Source of the DNA: Acanthamoeba sp. SK_2022b
Taxonomy: Eukaryota; Discosea; Longamoebia; Acanthamoebidae
DNA: 64,000 nt
NCBI GenBank assembly: GCA_027943245.1
Contig: JANDJZ010000237.1
Location: forward strand, 16,442-80,441
Direction: 5' to 3'
Positions 1 to 15,406 of the stretch are shown here, piece after piece. The first letter of the stretch is position 1. Every line of letters begins with the position of its first letter. The notes under the pieces are model-generated. The model saw only the letters and a list, made by a program, of their open reading frames with translations. It searched no databases and was not told where the DNA came from. The translations under genes and the position numbers were made by a program.

Positions 1-296
1 CAGAGATTATCCGGGGGGAGAAGTACGACGAGCGGGCAGACGTGTTCTCGTTCGGGGTCATCATGTGGGAGGTGGTGACGAGAAGGCAGCCATATGCCGG
101 GCGCAACTTCATGGGCGTGTCCCTCGACGTGCTTGAGGGTCGCCGTCCGCAGATCCCGTCTGACATGCCGCAGGACTTGGCCAAGGTGATCAAGCGCTGC
201 TGGCATTCGGCAGCAGACAAGCGGCCGGCCATGGAGGATGTCATTAACTTCTTCGACTCGCTGCTGGCTAGCGACTCCTCGGCCGACAAGGTCTAA
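1..296 (+). CDS. Protein kinase, TKL/tyrosine-kinase-like, C-terminal fragment
   Basis: Only the last ~97 residues are in the window; the reading frame is open from base 3 and stops at 294-296. It is the C-lobe of a protein kinase. The stretch GEKYDERADVFSFGVIMWEV is the helix-F region with the invariant D of the DVFSFG motif. PYAGRNFMG and KRCWHSAADKRPAMEDV follow, the last being the conserved C-x-W...RP of helices H-I. The wording is typical of the large TKL-type (dual-specificity) kinase families expanded in Acanthamoeba. The ATP-binding lobe and catalytic loop lie upstream of the window, so activity and any sensor domain cannot be judged. The kinase domain lies at the extreme C-terminus, with only a short Ser/Asp-rich tail after it. 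Confidence 0.85.
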   Translation, partial: EIIRGEKYDERADVFSFGVIMWEVVTRRQPYAGRNFMGVSLDVLEGRRPQIPSDMPQDLAKVIKRCWHSAADKRPAMEDVINFFDSLLASDSSADKV

Positions 297-1344
297 TGAC
301 AAACTTCACGGAAATACACCAGAACAATACAGTAACCCTAAAGGAAGCTGGTTTTACATTGTAACCCATGTAACAATCTCTCTGCAGCGCATGCAAGAAG
401 GTCAGCAGGCACCAAATCCTGTCACCTTGTGCTTCACTACAGTGCAACAGCCTCATCCTGGTGTTATCCATTAACTTCTATGCTCCTTCTACGACCTGGT
501 CTGGATTGGGGTTGATGAGTGCTCATCTTTTCCCGACTTCTGCATTATAACCTGATGCACATCAGTAGTGATCACCATTCAGGTGCATCCACAAGCTCAA
601 CATGCCCCAGCAAAACTCATCACTTAGCAAGGAACCACCAAAGTTGAGAAAGCCACAGAAGAGGTGATGTCTACTGCTTAGGTCGAAGCCAATGAGGAGG
701 CAACACAGGCTCCCCAACACTAACACCTACTTTGTCCATTCAGGGTGTCTTGCCCATGTTCTCAACTCTCTGCTTGGGATGATGTGGGAGTGGAGAAGGA
801 GGCAGTGATAGTGAATATTTGGCCCTGTGCCAGCTGGTTGTCAGGTGTATTGCCTGGCTTGCTGATGCAGTTGTGCAATTGTGCATTGAGGGCTGGTGCA
901 CATATGTATCAGATAGCTGCCAAGAATCTATGGCAAGAAGGTTACCCCAACTCCTGCTGATCCTGTGCAGTGCACATCTGTAGTGAAAGAGGTGTGTGCA
1001 TATTAGAGATGCAAGAGCATTGTATTTGTGTACATGGTAGAGCAGAGAGTACTGCCAGGAAGACCAACATTACATGCATCCATTGATAGCATTGCATCAA
1101 GGTTTGGCCAGTACACCTCCTTCACCACACACATGCTTTCTTGCAACCATTGTGTCCACATGTGCAGTGTTACCAAGACAGTGGTCTGATATTGCCCTCA
1201 ATCTTCTTGGATCGACCTCAGTTTTAAATCGTTGAAACTGGGCCTGCTTTTCTAAATCTACTACTGTCATACTCCAGCAGCTTGGAACAATGCCTGATTC
1301 CCACTTCATAGACTTCCTCTTCAACAAAGTGGGTGCATGGTCTT
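297..1344. other. Gene-free, CpG-poor stretch, probable decayed repeat
   Basis: No convincing gene. The stretch is richer in A+T, TG and CA than its neighbours, and bases 686-1212 contain no CpG at all. Short open stretches occur on both strands (for example + strand about 1030-1190 and - strand 1097-1396), but none carries a motif I recognise. Composition resembles the CpG-free subtelomeric relic at 60710-63454, so an old methylated transposon is likely. That reading is inferred from composition only. Confidence 0.5.
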
Positions 1345-2702
1345 TTATGGCGGAGACATGGCCAAGAGGTGGTCCTCGTCGCCTTCGCCAGGCCAATCAT
1401 TGACCACTTCCGGACCGAGGTGATCCAAATCGAGCGCCGTGCTGGGGTGGTGGAAGATTACCATGTAGTGGTTGCTGCCGATGTACTCGCTGCCGTCTTG
1501 ACCTTGCTGGCAGCCGCTTTCCTCGCTAAACATGCGGGGCACGTCAAGCGTGCGTGCGGCCATTCCTACCCGCGTTCGCATTAGCTCCACAAGGTGGTCC
1601 AGAGCGCCGTACTGTCGCTCCTGCATGGCAATGATCACCAGGGCCTCCTTGCTCGCAATAGCCTCCTCGCCTTGTCCTATTTCTTGGCCGTTGCCTTCGC
1701 TGAGGAAGTGGTGGATGGTGCCCACGAGGGCGTCGTAATCGGTGCGATGGTAGATGATGTCAGCCCCTAGGACCACGTCAAACGGCCGACCCCCATGCGT
1801 GGCTGTGGGTGGATGAACAGGTTACTCACGCCGACAGCAGGGTGGATGAGTGCATGGCCACCTTTGAGCTGTCGCATGCACGGTAGATCCCCCCACACGA
1901 GCCGTGCTACCTGTGGTCGTCCACCGACCAATCCAGATTCGAGCTCGCCTGAGCGCACATAGCATATAAACGTTGTGAGGCGAAGGTAGTGAGTTAATGC
2001 AGCTGCGCGCAATTTTGGAGCACGTATTGCCTGCCCAGTTGAGCTCCACGTTATGTTCTAGTAGTTGAAGAGCGGCCGCATCGCCGTCGGTCATCACAAT
2101 CAGCGCCGGCGCCTCTGGGTTGTTTGCGTGCACGCGACACACCCGGGTAAACGTAAGCGATCCTTCTAACCGCTCAAAGTGCCAGTTGGTCGCGGGTGTG
2201 ATGGCTCACCTGCCGGGTCTCGTCGCCGCAGGGCGCCGCACACTTTGGCGCACGTGAGGCCGGCCAGCCCCAGACCGCAGCCCAACTCGAGCACCCGCAG
2301 TCCGCGCCCCCCACTCGACTGCGGCACCAGTGGGCCGGACGGAGCGAAGAGCGTGGCGCGAGAGGCCATCCAGCTTGCCATCAGCTGAGAGGTGCGCCAC
2401 ACCACGTGAGATGTCACACAAAACAGTGTGGTGTGTGGACCTCCACCAGCCTTCTCTTCTTCGCTCTTGGCCTCCACTTTAGCGTCGGCCATGAGCCCTT
2501 TTTTCTTGTCCGAGTCTCGCTGCAGGAAGGCGGCGGTGTTAAACGTGGCCGGTTTTACCCCCACGATCGAAACATCCACTCGAGGCATAGCGCGACATTC
2601 GCCAGCAGCATCGCGTAAAACCTCAAAATCTTCATCTACATTCCACTTTGTGGTGAGGCGGAACGAAAAACGCTGCACCTCCTGCTCATCTTGTGCCCAC
2701 AT
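1345..2702 (-). CDS. Class I lysine-methyltransferase-like protein (methyltransf_16 / METTL21-type)
   Basis: This is a seven-beta-strand, SAM-dependent methyltransferase. The SAM-binding motif I reads RVLELGCGLGLAGLTCAKV (near 2240-2300). An acidic motif II follows in the next exon (IVMTDGDAAALQLLEHNVELN). The last exon holds VLGADIIYH, i.e. the D-x-x-Y motif of protein-lysine methyltransferases. An N-terminal part of about 120 residues precedes the domain. About four exons are visible. Exon 1 ends near 2210 before GTGAGC, exon 2 begins near 2114, and the third intron uses GTGAGT near 1830. The start MWAQDEQEVQRF at 2702 is the first plausible ATG; in-frame codons upstream reach 2864. The substrate is unknown. 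The family methylates chaperones, elongation factors and similar proteins. A second, distinct member lies at 55479-56628. Confidence 0.8.
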
Positions 2703-3018
2703 CTCGCCCGCTATCGATTGATTTGTATTTAGGCACTTCGTTTTTTCGTTTTTGTTTTGCGGTTGCATGTGAAGGCGTGATGTTGAACAGTGGTTTATGT
2801 TTGAGTGGAAAAGAGAAGCCGTGCCAAAAGGCACAGGCTGAGAGGTCCGGGGCGGGGTTGGCAAGTCGGCTGATGACCGATGTCAAGTGGTTGTGTCGGG
2901 TACGCGGCACTCGAGTGCGTGGCCACCATCTTGCACGGTGCACGCAGAGGGACGACCAATATCGGTTAAGCGCTGAGCCGATGTCGATGAATTGCAGCTG
3001 TGAAGAGACGTGTGGGTC

Positions 3019-3876
3019 TCAAGACACCGCTGAAAGGGACTGGATCACATGCCCCCAACCGTTGGCGCCGCTCAGCGCCGCCTCCTCCTCCGTCGTTAGT
3101 ACCAAACCCGCTTCTTGATGGCGGTGGCGCCCGGGAGTCGTTCTACTGGGTAGCGCTTCGGGGGTGGAGCGAGAATCAAGCCGTGGCAATTCCATCATGA
3201 CGGGTCCCACGTCTGCAGAACAGCACTGAGACAGCGAGTCGCCAAAAGCTGAGTTGGGGAGGAGGCGTACCGGAGGCTGGAAAGGAACTCTCAAGGGCGG
3301 TGTCTGGTGTGGGGGGAACGGGCAGGCCGAGAAGAGTGGGCGAGAGGAAACGATCGAGGGTGGTGGCAGCAGAGCTAAGTCCTTGGCTGAGGTCAGCGGA
3401 GGCGAGAAGGAAGGCTGCCAAGCTCTTTGCGTCCTCCATCAACGGAACCACCAGTTCGCCCAGCTTCAGAAGAACCTCTACACTTCCGCGCCGCCGCTCT
3501 CTTCGCCCCGCAGGCTCTCCCCCCACGTTGGTCGTCGTCGCGGTGGTTAGCTGCTGGCGGACAGCAGCGTCGCCGGCATGTCGGTGAACCACCCGTCGTC
3601 GCGTATATTTCCTAGCGCCTTCACAAAGCTGTCCTGTGCTGCTCTGCATCTTCGATTGTGCGTTGTGGTCCTTGTCTTGGCGAGTTTGCCCAGGCGTAAG
3701 AATACCGACCACCACCCAGCAGCAGCAGGCCCACCTAGAAATTCGGGGAGGATTCGGTCCAAGCGTACACTCGAAACCGCTCGAGAATTCATGGGCTCGG
3801 CCTGTTCATCTCCGCACAGCAGACAAGCTTGACGCAGCACGAGACGAGGCACGCAACGTTTATTTGTTTTGGACAC
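3019..3876 (-). CDS. Hypothetical protein, poorly supported
   Basis: Several minus-strand open stretches look coding and could be joined by short introns. They are an N-terminal part containing RLDRILPEFLGGPAAAG, a middle part with DSFVKALGNIRDDGWFTDMP, then a helical stretch (KLGELVVPLMEDAKSLAAF), and a C-terminal part ending LTTEEEAALSGANGWGHV. I recognise no family. The frame changes between the first two parts (around 3560-3600) must be bridged by splicing that I could not place cleanly. The start could be 3876 or an internal ATG at 3792. It lies between the methyltransferase and CCT8 on the same strand. It could instead be untranslated or intergenic DNA. Confidence 0.35.
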
Positions 3877-3934
3877 CTACATTGCGGCCCACCTTTGCGG
3901 TTTTTTTGTTTAGTTAATGATCGTCTTCTCTTGC

Positions 3935-4640
3935 TTAGCTCGCGTCACGGGCACCCATGGCCGGAGGCTTGGGGCCACCAGCAGCACGGGCCATGATGAT
4001 CTTGACGACGTGAAGAAGCGCGGAGAAGGTGAGCCGTTGCGCTGTCCACAAAATTGGGGGGGAGAGAGGAGCAGCTTGGGGAGGAGATTACCTGGTCAAT
4101 GCGGAGGATGGTGGTGGCAGCGTCGGCGGCGAGCTTGAGGGCAGAGGCCTTGCTGGCCAGAAGATCCAAAATGTCGGCCTCGACAGCGTTGATGGTTCCG
4201 CCCGTCTGATTGGGGCGAAGACAAGAGTCAGGAAGCAACGAACGGCCGATCGCATCACCCTGGACGAAAGAGAGAGGGGAGGGCATCTGGTTTACCTCGA
4301 CGTTGACGCCCTCGTTCGTCTTGCCACCCGTGTGAGCGGCGTAGAGCTGAGAGATGATTTCTGTGGCATTGTGTCCAGCGTTTTCAGCAAGAGTCCGGGG
4401 CACCACCTGTGCAGAACAAAGAAACCATAAGGCGTCAGCCAACACGACGTTGTAAACGGCTGGCAACACCGGAAGTACCTCGAGGCTCTCAGCGAACTTC
4501 TTGATGGCATACTGGTCGAGGCCTGGCGAAGCCTCGCCCTGGGCGTGGATCTTCCTGGCCAGCTCGATCTCAGTGGCGCCGGCGCCAGCCACGAAGCGGG
4601 CGTCCTTCGCCATCGCCTTGTAGACGTTGACACCATCGTC

Positions 4641-4702
<62 letters not shown>

Positions 4703-6330
4703 AGAGAGGGAGAGAAGTCAGCGTAAGTGCGATAAAGGGAGATAAACCAAACACCAAGTGGGCGACGAACCGATCGCACGCTCGATGTCATCAACGAGGT
4801 TTTGCGTGCTGGCTCGCACAATGATAGTCGAGATGCCTGAGTCCTCGGTGTCCTGCCTGAAGATGGTCACCTTGGTGCTTCCGATCTCCTCCACGGAGAC
4901 CACGTCGCAGTAGCCCAGCTCCTCAGGGATGGGGGCACCCTGCGCCGAGAAAGAAGGTTAGGGTGGCGCCTTGAGCATCAAGGTTGCAACGATGTTCTAC
5001 ATACCAGCCTGACCAACGGAGTGGCACCAGTGGCCTTGCAAAGTCGCCTGATTTGGAACTTGGACTCGACCTTCAGGGCCATCATACCATAGCGCTCAAT
5101 GAAGTGGAGCGCAAGCTCGCCGATGTTGCCACCCGCGACCACAACCTTGGTTCCAGTCTCCGAGATCTGCTTGATCACCTGTACACAGCATCAACGCGAA
5201 AGTAGTGAGTAGAGAGAGGAAGCGGGGAAAGGAAAGAAGCCCACGGACCTCTTCCATGTGCTTCTCCTCGTCCTTGGCAAAGTTAAGCAGTTCGTTGGCG
5301 TTCTTAAGGGTAACGTTAGCCTTGGTCTCGGTCTTGGCGAGATCGATACCCGTGGCGAAGACGGCGATCTTGGCGCTGGTGACGTGCTTGATGGTGCCGA
5401 CGGCATCGCGAGCGAGGACGAAACCCTTCATCACGTGGGTGTCGAGCACGCCGCCGCCGAGGATCTTGACGACGCGCACATGGTCGACATTGAACTTGCT
5501 CGCCTTTTTGGGCAGAACCTGGATGCAGGCCTTGGCAACAACCTTGGCCAGCATGTCCTCGTAGCCGTACTGCTTAGAGGCGATAGCGCTCTTCAGGCAG
5601 CGAGTCACTTCCTCAGTATTACGCAAATCCTCGCACGTGTGGCAGGCAAGGCCTGGCGTCCAAGCACAGAGACTCAAAGGTAAGAATTGATCACGCGAGA
5701 TCAGATTGGCCCAACACAAAAAATCGAAGAGCAGGCACACAACCTTCGAGGAGCTCAGAAGCATGCTGAGCGGCCTTGGTGTATCCGGCAATGATTTCGC
5801 TAGGGTGAAGACCCATGCGAATCAGGGACTCAGCCTGCACGAGCAACTCGCCAGCAAGCGACACCACAAGATTGGTGTTGTCCCCGCACTGCAGGAAATG
5901 AGATGTCAAATTATTGGCTTAATTAAACATGCGAGCGAAATTTTAAGGCTAGAGTCTGAACCTCTTGCTCCTGCATGTTCGCTGCCATGACGACCATCTT
6001 GGCGGCAGGATGGACGACATCGAGCTCGCGGATAATGGTGGCAGCATCGTTTGTAACGAAGAGCTTGTCATGCTGGTTAATCACCATCTTGTTCATACCT
6101 GCGGCGATGCCAAAATCAATGTTGATATCAACAAACAATTTGCGCAGAAGACACCAGCTATTTCTGAAGCTCAAGCAAGGAGACAACAAACCGTTGGGGC
6201 CCATGGACGAGCGCACAATGTGGTAGAGCTGCTTGGAAGCCTCAATGTTGCGGAGGCAGGCCTCCTCCACACCGGAGAGATGCTTGGTTCCTTCCTTGAG
6301 GAGCGACGGCAGACCACCTACGTTCATCAT
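3935..6330 (-). CDS. CCT8: T-complex protein 1 subunit theta (CCT8)
   Basis: This is the theta subunit of the cytosolic chaperonin TRiC/CCT, which folds actin, tubulin and other proteins. The gene runs from MMNVGGLPSLLKEGTKHLSG (6330) to a C-terminus that reads ARAAGGPKPP and stops at 3935. Family landmarks are in order: SSMGPNG; LFVTNDAATIIRELDVVHP; GDNTNLVVSLAGELL (ATP-site GDxT-type motif, here GDNT); SKQYGYEDMLAKVVAKAC; KILGGGVLDTHVMKGFVL; VAGAGATEIELARKI; DQYAIKKFAESLE. These match the theta subunit rather than other CCT paralogues (the LFVTNDAATI and QYAIKKFAE wording). About nine short introns interrupt it; one holds a CA/GT microsatellite. Length is close to the usual ~545 residues. 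Only ~200 bases separate its start from the 3' end of the RPAC2 gene. Confidence 0.96.
4644..4699. repeat. CA/GT dinucleotide microsatellite in a CCT8 intron
   Basis: About 28 uninterrupted CA units. They lie inside an intron of the minus-strand CCT8 gene, so the transcript would carry a long GU run close to the splice site. Similar GT/CA tracts sit in introns of three other genes in the window. Confidence 0.95.
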
Positions 6331-6535
6331 TTTCGCTTGTCTCTGAGTGAATTGGCACGATTCGCTAGCTGATGGGCCCCTTCAATCTCCTCTCCACAAC
6401 AAGAACAGAGAGCGCAGATCTATGTGCCTGGATTTAACCAGCCGTGCAATATTCGTCGACTTGGCACCAAGCTGCAGCGAGACACTGGCAGCCAGCAGGC
6501 TCGCGTACGTGGCCTGTGGTTGTTTGATCGTGCGT

Positions 6536-7139
6536 TTATTCTTCCATCTCAGAGGCCTCAGAAGGGTCCTCTGTGATGTCGTTGGAGTCTACAAACATCT
6601 GGAACTCAGACTGGAATGTGCCCAGTGTGTACTCGGCAATCGACACAAGGTCGTTGAGCCCCTTTCGGAGCGCCTCCACTGACGGTTTGCCTGCATAGCC
6701 GCACACAAACAGTTGGTGTGCAATGAAATAGTTGGCAGAGGCGAGAAAGACAAGCGCACCGTCTTTTGTCTGTATGCGGACATTCATCTTAGGCTCGGAA
6801 GGATGTGGCACACTGTAACCACAAAAGTCCACGTCGGGACTGAACGGATGCAAGCAATTAGAAGTCAGCATTTCAGATTTTTTTTTTTTAAAAAAAAAAA
6901 CGGGTCCAAAACATGCGTACTTCTTCATAAGAATCCACCGTAGGGAGTTGCCCAATGTGTGATCTTCATTCGATAGTGTTACTGTGATGAGGTTGTCGGA
7001 ATCGCCGGACGAAATCTCCAGCTGGAGATTACAGTAATTGGAAATGAATACAGGAAGATTAAGACAACGCAGAAGGGGGGCGTACCTTCTTAAAGTCTTC
7101 ATCATAGGGGTCAAGAGTTACGCTCGGTCCGGACTCCAT
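6536..7139 (-). CDS. POLR1D: RNA polymerases I and III subunit RPAC2 (AC19)
   Basis: This is the small alpha-like subunit shared by RNA polymerases I and III; it pairs with RPAC1/AC40. Exon 1 is short: MESGPSVTLDPYDEDFKK from 7139, then a GTACGC donor. Exon 2 has the signature TVTLSNEDHTLGNSLRWILM, the alpha-motif of Rpb11/AC19 proteins. Exon 3 gives DVDFCGYSVPHPSEPKMNVRIQ and the C-terminal helix EALRKGLNDLVSIAEYTLG. Two introns are clear; the second contains a T10/A10 run near 6879-6901. Total length is about 130 residues, as expected. The acidic tail (ITEDPSEASEMEE) is normal for the family. The gene is head-to-head with the Elongin A-like gene; their starts are about 230 bases apart. Confidence 0.93.
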
Positions 7140-7368
7140 CTCGTCTGGGTTGGTGTTTGTTTTTTTTTCTTTCTTTCGGAGTGCCACACCGCCCTTTCTC
7201 CTCTTTTCTTCTTATTTCCCGAGAGAATAACCCTTTTGCTTTTGGTGCTGCCGCGTCCACGTGACGGACCTACCTTTCTGCTGGTGTAGGTTTCATGTTC
7301 TTCTTCACACCGCCAAGTGGGGGCTAATATTGGTTCTCATTCACCAGACACTAGTAGTACCTGATTAT

Positions 7369-8816
7369 ATGCATTTCGCGAGCAAGAGGCGGGGTTTGTG
7401 GCCGGTGCCCAGCCTTGTGACCCTCTGCACCAGGACTATATGCGACCACCTAGATTTGCTCACCAGCGTAGGCGACGTGCCCGATGAGCTCATCCTTCCC
7501 ATACTCAACCGGTGCTCCCCCGAGCAACTTCTAGTTCGTATTCCTCCTCCTCCTCCTCCTCCCCTTCCTCTATCGCCGCTCAACAGCACATGAAACTGAC
7601 GTGCGATCTTGCAGGTGGTAGAAGCGCACACGGTTCGTTTCCGCGCCTAGTGCTCTCGAAGCACTCTAGCACATGCGCTGGCTCCGCCGTCGTTCTGTAT
7701 TGATCAACAAGTTCCTTTTCCTCATTGGTGCAGGATCGCAGGCTGCCGACCGCCGAGATGTGGCAACGTCACTGCGAGGTGTGCGCCCTCTCACGACTGT
7801 TAGGCAATGTGGGGCGACAATCGCCTGCTAACCTGAACGCCGAACGCAGAGACTCCATCTGGGCGAGGAAGAACGAGAAGACAACGGAAGGAAGCTCAGC
7901 TGGAAGCAAGTATGGAAAAACGAACAGAAGCGACTCGAGGCCAGGAAGGAGCAGGTCGCGCGCAGGCTCCGGAACATGTACAAAGAGGAGAAGGAAGGTT
8001 CGTCATCTCCTGTTCATAGCCATACGTGTGTAGCTTGGATTCCCATAGTCGTTTTCATTCTCTCACTCTGGCCTGGCTTTGTTACTCTCGCGTGCGAAGC
8101 CAAGGAGCATCGCGCGACGAAGCACATCACGGCGGCTGTACCCAAAACGCGGGCATTCGCGCTCGCGCGGAGGCATGGCAGTGGCCCGATGTTTGCCGCG
8201 CCACCCACCACGGCCAGGTCAAGGTAGGGCTCCCTTCCTTCTTTCTCTCCCGTTTGTTTCTAAAGCGTAGCATCGACTGACTGCTATGTCGCTGGCTGAC
8301 CCATAGGCTTGCCAAGAAAATCGGAGCCAGCCCCAAGAGGTACAGCAGCCGTGATGCTCGTTGCGCTGTGGCCGTGTTGATCTGTGCTCACAGATCTCTC
8401 GGTCGCCTGTTCCGCTCAACAGTGCCGCGCCGCCAATCATCAGCCCGACCACCAGGCAGCTGGTGGGTGGCTCTGGGGGCTTGGCCCGCCCTCCATCCGT
8501 CAGACCCATCCACTCTTCGTCTTCCTACCATACTTCTTCAACCTCCTCACCCGTCTCTGTTGTTCGCAGGGAACCGAACCCTACTTCCCATCGCCCCCCT
8601 GCATCTACCTTCTCCTCACCTTCTCCTAACCGGACACCATATCGTCCCACTCTTTCTCGATCATCTTCTTCATCATCGCTACCATCTTTGAGGACCCCTA
8701 TGGCGACATCGGTCCGAGCCGATCCCCCGCTGCTTCCGGTGGTCTCACCTGTGAAGAGAAGGAAGAAGGACCTCAATCTGCCTTCCTTCTCCAAGAAGAC
8801 GCAACACCAGAAATAG
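7369..8816 (+). CDS. ELOA: Elongin A-like protein
   Basis: Elongin A is the large subunit of the SIII transcription elongation factor and also the adaptor of an Elongin B/C-cullin ligase. The N-terminal exon carries PSLVTLCTRTICDHLDLLTSVGDVPDELILPILNRCSPEQL, which matches the Elongin A domain including its BC-box-like start (xLxxxCxxxI). Later exons contain DRRLPTAEMWQRHCE, the tryptophan-rich segment (human LWKVHC), and WKQVWKNEQKRLEARKEQ, the usual SWREMY-like segment. The last exon is low complexity (Ser/Pro) and ends in basic KRRKKDLNLPSFSKK. The long N-terminal TFIIS-N domain of animal Elongin A is absent, as in the short yeast Ela1 type. Start ATG 7369 (MHFASKRRGLWPVPSLV) is the first in frame. 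Some intron borders are uncertain. Confidence 0.8.
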
Positions 8817-9086
8817 TGGCTTGTACAGCTTATCGTTTCCCACATCGAATAATGACACACTATCCGGCAATACCCACGTCTCACTTAGGCCATTGCGCAG
8901 GCCACCGAAGTTGAGAGTTCAGCCACTGGCCAGCCAAAGTGGGCGGTTAAAACCGGAGTTGCGTGTGGGGCAAAACGATAGGTGGCCGCAAGGGCACGCG
9001 GGGCAGTACGGCACGCCCCCAATTCGCTTCCGTCCCTCTTTCGCACCTAGCAAACATAGGCGCGCCCGCACGCGAACGCCGGCGTC

Positions 9087-12749
<3,663 letters not shown>

Positions 12750-12840
12750 CCACCACCCTCTTGAGCCCAACAACCCGCAACAAACAAAAGAAATACAAAA
12801 CAAAATTTTATCCTAGGCCGGGGAGGCCCAGAGCATAGGG

Positions 12841-15192
12841 TCAGAAGGCAAGGGAGGCCACGACGAGTCGGTGGTCGGACGGCACGAGGTCGTCGAGGTA
12901 GTCAGTGAAGAGGATGGGCAGGAGGAACACGGCGGCGCACAGGCCCAAGGCAATGGAGGGCAGCAGGGCCAGCACCGAGCAACCGCACAAGATTCGCAGA
13001 CACCGCCATCGGCGGCTGATGATTCGAGCCGATGGTCGGACGCCGGGGCGGCAGCTGCAGCGACAGCAGCAACAGAGGGAAATGGCCAAGACGATCAGGC
13101 ACAGGAGGACGGTGGGCACCACGGCGATCGCGTAGAACGGCAGGCGGAAGGGGAGGCCTCCCCACAGCAGCTCGTACAGCTCATTCCCGGACAGCAGATC
13201 GCGTAGGTCCGCGTACACCGTCTCGCCCCCTTCATCGGCACCGTAGCCGGCCCCGCCGCCGTCCTTCTTCTTCCCGCGAGCGCTCTTCCTTCGCTTGCGA
13301 GGGAGCACACGACCAGAGTCGTCTACGTCTGCGCTGGCCGTGGTCGCGCGGAGGTGGGCTTCCTCGGCCGACTCCTCGGGCATGAGGGCGCTGTCCCACA
13401 GGTCGATGAGGGGCCGGTAGAACGCAGTATAGACACGCTCGTAGGTGTAGTAGGGGTTGGGGTTGCGCGCGGGCTCGACGAGCGTGCGGAAGAGGTGGCG
13501 CGTGCGGTGGGCCATGAGGGACCAGTAGTGCAGGCGCCGGTACTGCGACCCGTCCTCGTGCCTCGCGATGCGGCGCGGTACCAGCCCGTGCGTGGCCCCG
13601 CTCTCGCCGTGCCCGAGACCGCTCAGAAATATTCGGTCGGGACGAGTCGGTCGCGCGGGATACGTGTGCGTGTGCTCTGTTGTGCGGGACAGGCCTGTCA
13701 GTTCAGCTGTTGACGGGACTTTGACGACAGCACAGTGCGCACGCGCGTGATACGCACCAGCCCAGGGCAGGTTGGAAAAGGTGAAGCCGGGGTCACCAGG
13801 TCGAAGGAGCGACCAGAGGTCGGTAAGGATGTCCGTGTTATCCCGCACGGAGGCGGTGGACCAGTCTATGCCCTCGTCGTTCGCCACCTCCCAGCACTTG
13901 TTATCGATATCCACTGCTCGCACCCATTTGGTGTGGTTTTGTTGTGGACGTCAGCGGCCATCTCTGCAGACCGCTGTGTTGGGAAGGGAGAGGGGGGGGC
14001 GAGGAGGGATAGTGGCCACCTTCTTTCCAGTCCTGGCCGAAGAACGCCGCCGGATCCTCCCAGTCCGGAAAGAAGTTGAAGTCGCCTGTACATACCAGTG
14101 AGTTTCAGGGGCATGCGGTGACAGTAAGGAGGGGGCTCACCCACGACAATCTTTGGCCGACTGGGGTCGAGGTCTAGGGAGCGGATGATGCGCAGGAGCT
14201 CGAAGACGTGTCGGCATTGAGTGGCGGGCACGAACGACAGGTGTGTCACGAAGAAGTAGACCAGGCCCAGCCTGGGCACCTCCACGTGGGCCAGGATCAC
14301 GACGCGCACGTTTGCATCCTGAGACGGATGGATGGGTTGGTGGAGTGAGATCGCGATCTCTTGAGAGATGGGCTGTAATAGCAAGGCACCTCGGCGTTGG
14401 GCAATGTGGTGAGCGTGAACGTCTGTGAGAAAACGATGGGGTGCTTGCTGAGGATGGCAACGCCTTCCTCGGGGTCGTGCACTTGCATCTGTGCCACGGC
14501 GTGTAGCGTCGACCGACAATGCGGGGTGAGCTCTTCCCCACCAAGTGTTTAGAATTGGGTGGCGAGGGCACCTGGAGCAGGTTCTGCCTCTTGGCGGTGT
14601 GGGCAGAGTAGAAGATGGAGTGGGGATACTCGGGCAGCAGCTCCACGAGGTGGTCCAGCTGGTTCCCGCCCAGGCTTTCCACATTCCTCACCTCCTGAAG
14701 TAGCGCATGACGCTTGAGTGGATGGCAAGCAAAAGTTTTGCCCTGCTAGTGTCAGTGCGGTACCTGCAGCCCAACTATGTCGAGCTGTGAGCTGCGTATG
14801 ACCTCGGCTATACGAAGCTTGCGCACGTCCCAGTAGTTGTTGTAGTTCCATATGTTGTAGGTCCCTGGCCAGCGACACGGAATCGCGTCAGCAGCTGTTG
14901 GCGCCGGACTGTGTGAGTGGAGGTCGTACCAACATGCAAGGAGAGTCCACCCGCCTCGCCTGCTCACGGAGTGGGGTCAACAAAAGGCCTAAGGGAGGAA
15001 AAGGATAAATTGGGCGTGTGGCGGGGTACCGGGCGCGAAAGGAGGGTCTGGGTCGAGCACGCTGCTGGAGAGGGAGGCCAAGTAGAGAAAGAGCCCAATG
15101 TTCACGCCGCCGATGAGGGCCAGACTCACGGCCACCACAGTGCGCCACCGGATTCGCAGACACTTGTGTGACCACCAGCTTGCGCTGGCCAT
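12841..15192 (-). CDS. Membrane-anchored endonuclease/exonuclease/phosphatase (EEP) protein
   Basis: EEP-fold hydrolases cleave phosphodiester or phosphomonoester bonds in nucleic acids, phosphoinositides or sphingomyelin. Catalytic landmarks are present. They are [20 protein letters not shown]; the metal-binding Glu in [14 protein letters not shown] (joined across an intron); [33 protein letters not shown]; and the final [10 protein letters not shown] transmembrane helix lies near the start ([20 protein letters not shown]). Two more are near the end ([20 protein letters not shown] and [19 protein letters not shown]). These two fall before the SDH motif, which forms the extreme C-terminus, in one uninterrupted exon. 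Substrate is unknown; an N-SMase-like or nucleotide role is possible. The start [12 protein letters not shown] at 15192 is preferred; an upstream in-frame ATG exists at 15240. Its 3' end is only ~90 bases from that of the AGAP gene. Confidence 0.8.
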
Positions 15193-15406
15193 CGCCCGCA
15201 ATGTAACCACAAAACCTTTTTCTTCTCTATTTTCCTTCAAGCAAAAGAAAAGTGCAACAAAATTGTTTTCTCAAGCGTACAGAGCAAGCCAAAGAAAATT
15301 GTGGGAACGAAAGGAATTGGGGCAGAACAAAAAGGGAAAAAGCCAGGGAGGGGGCTGCCACTGGATTACGCTGGCACGATTTTGTTGTGTGATCAGTGCC
15401 GGCAAG

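Noticed and set aside
1097..1396. 99-residue minus-strand frame in the CpG-poor stretch
   Set aside because: Part of it overlaps the 3' end of the methyltransferase gene in another frame, and no family motif is visible.
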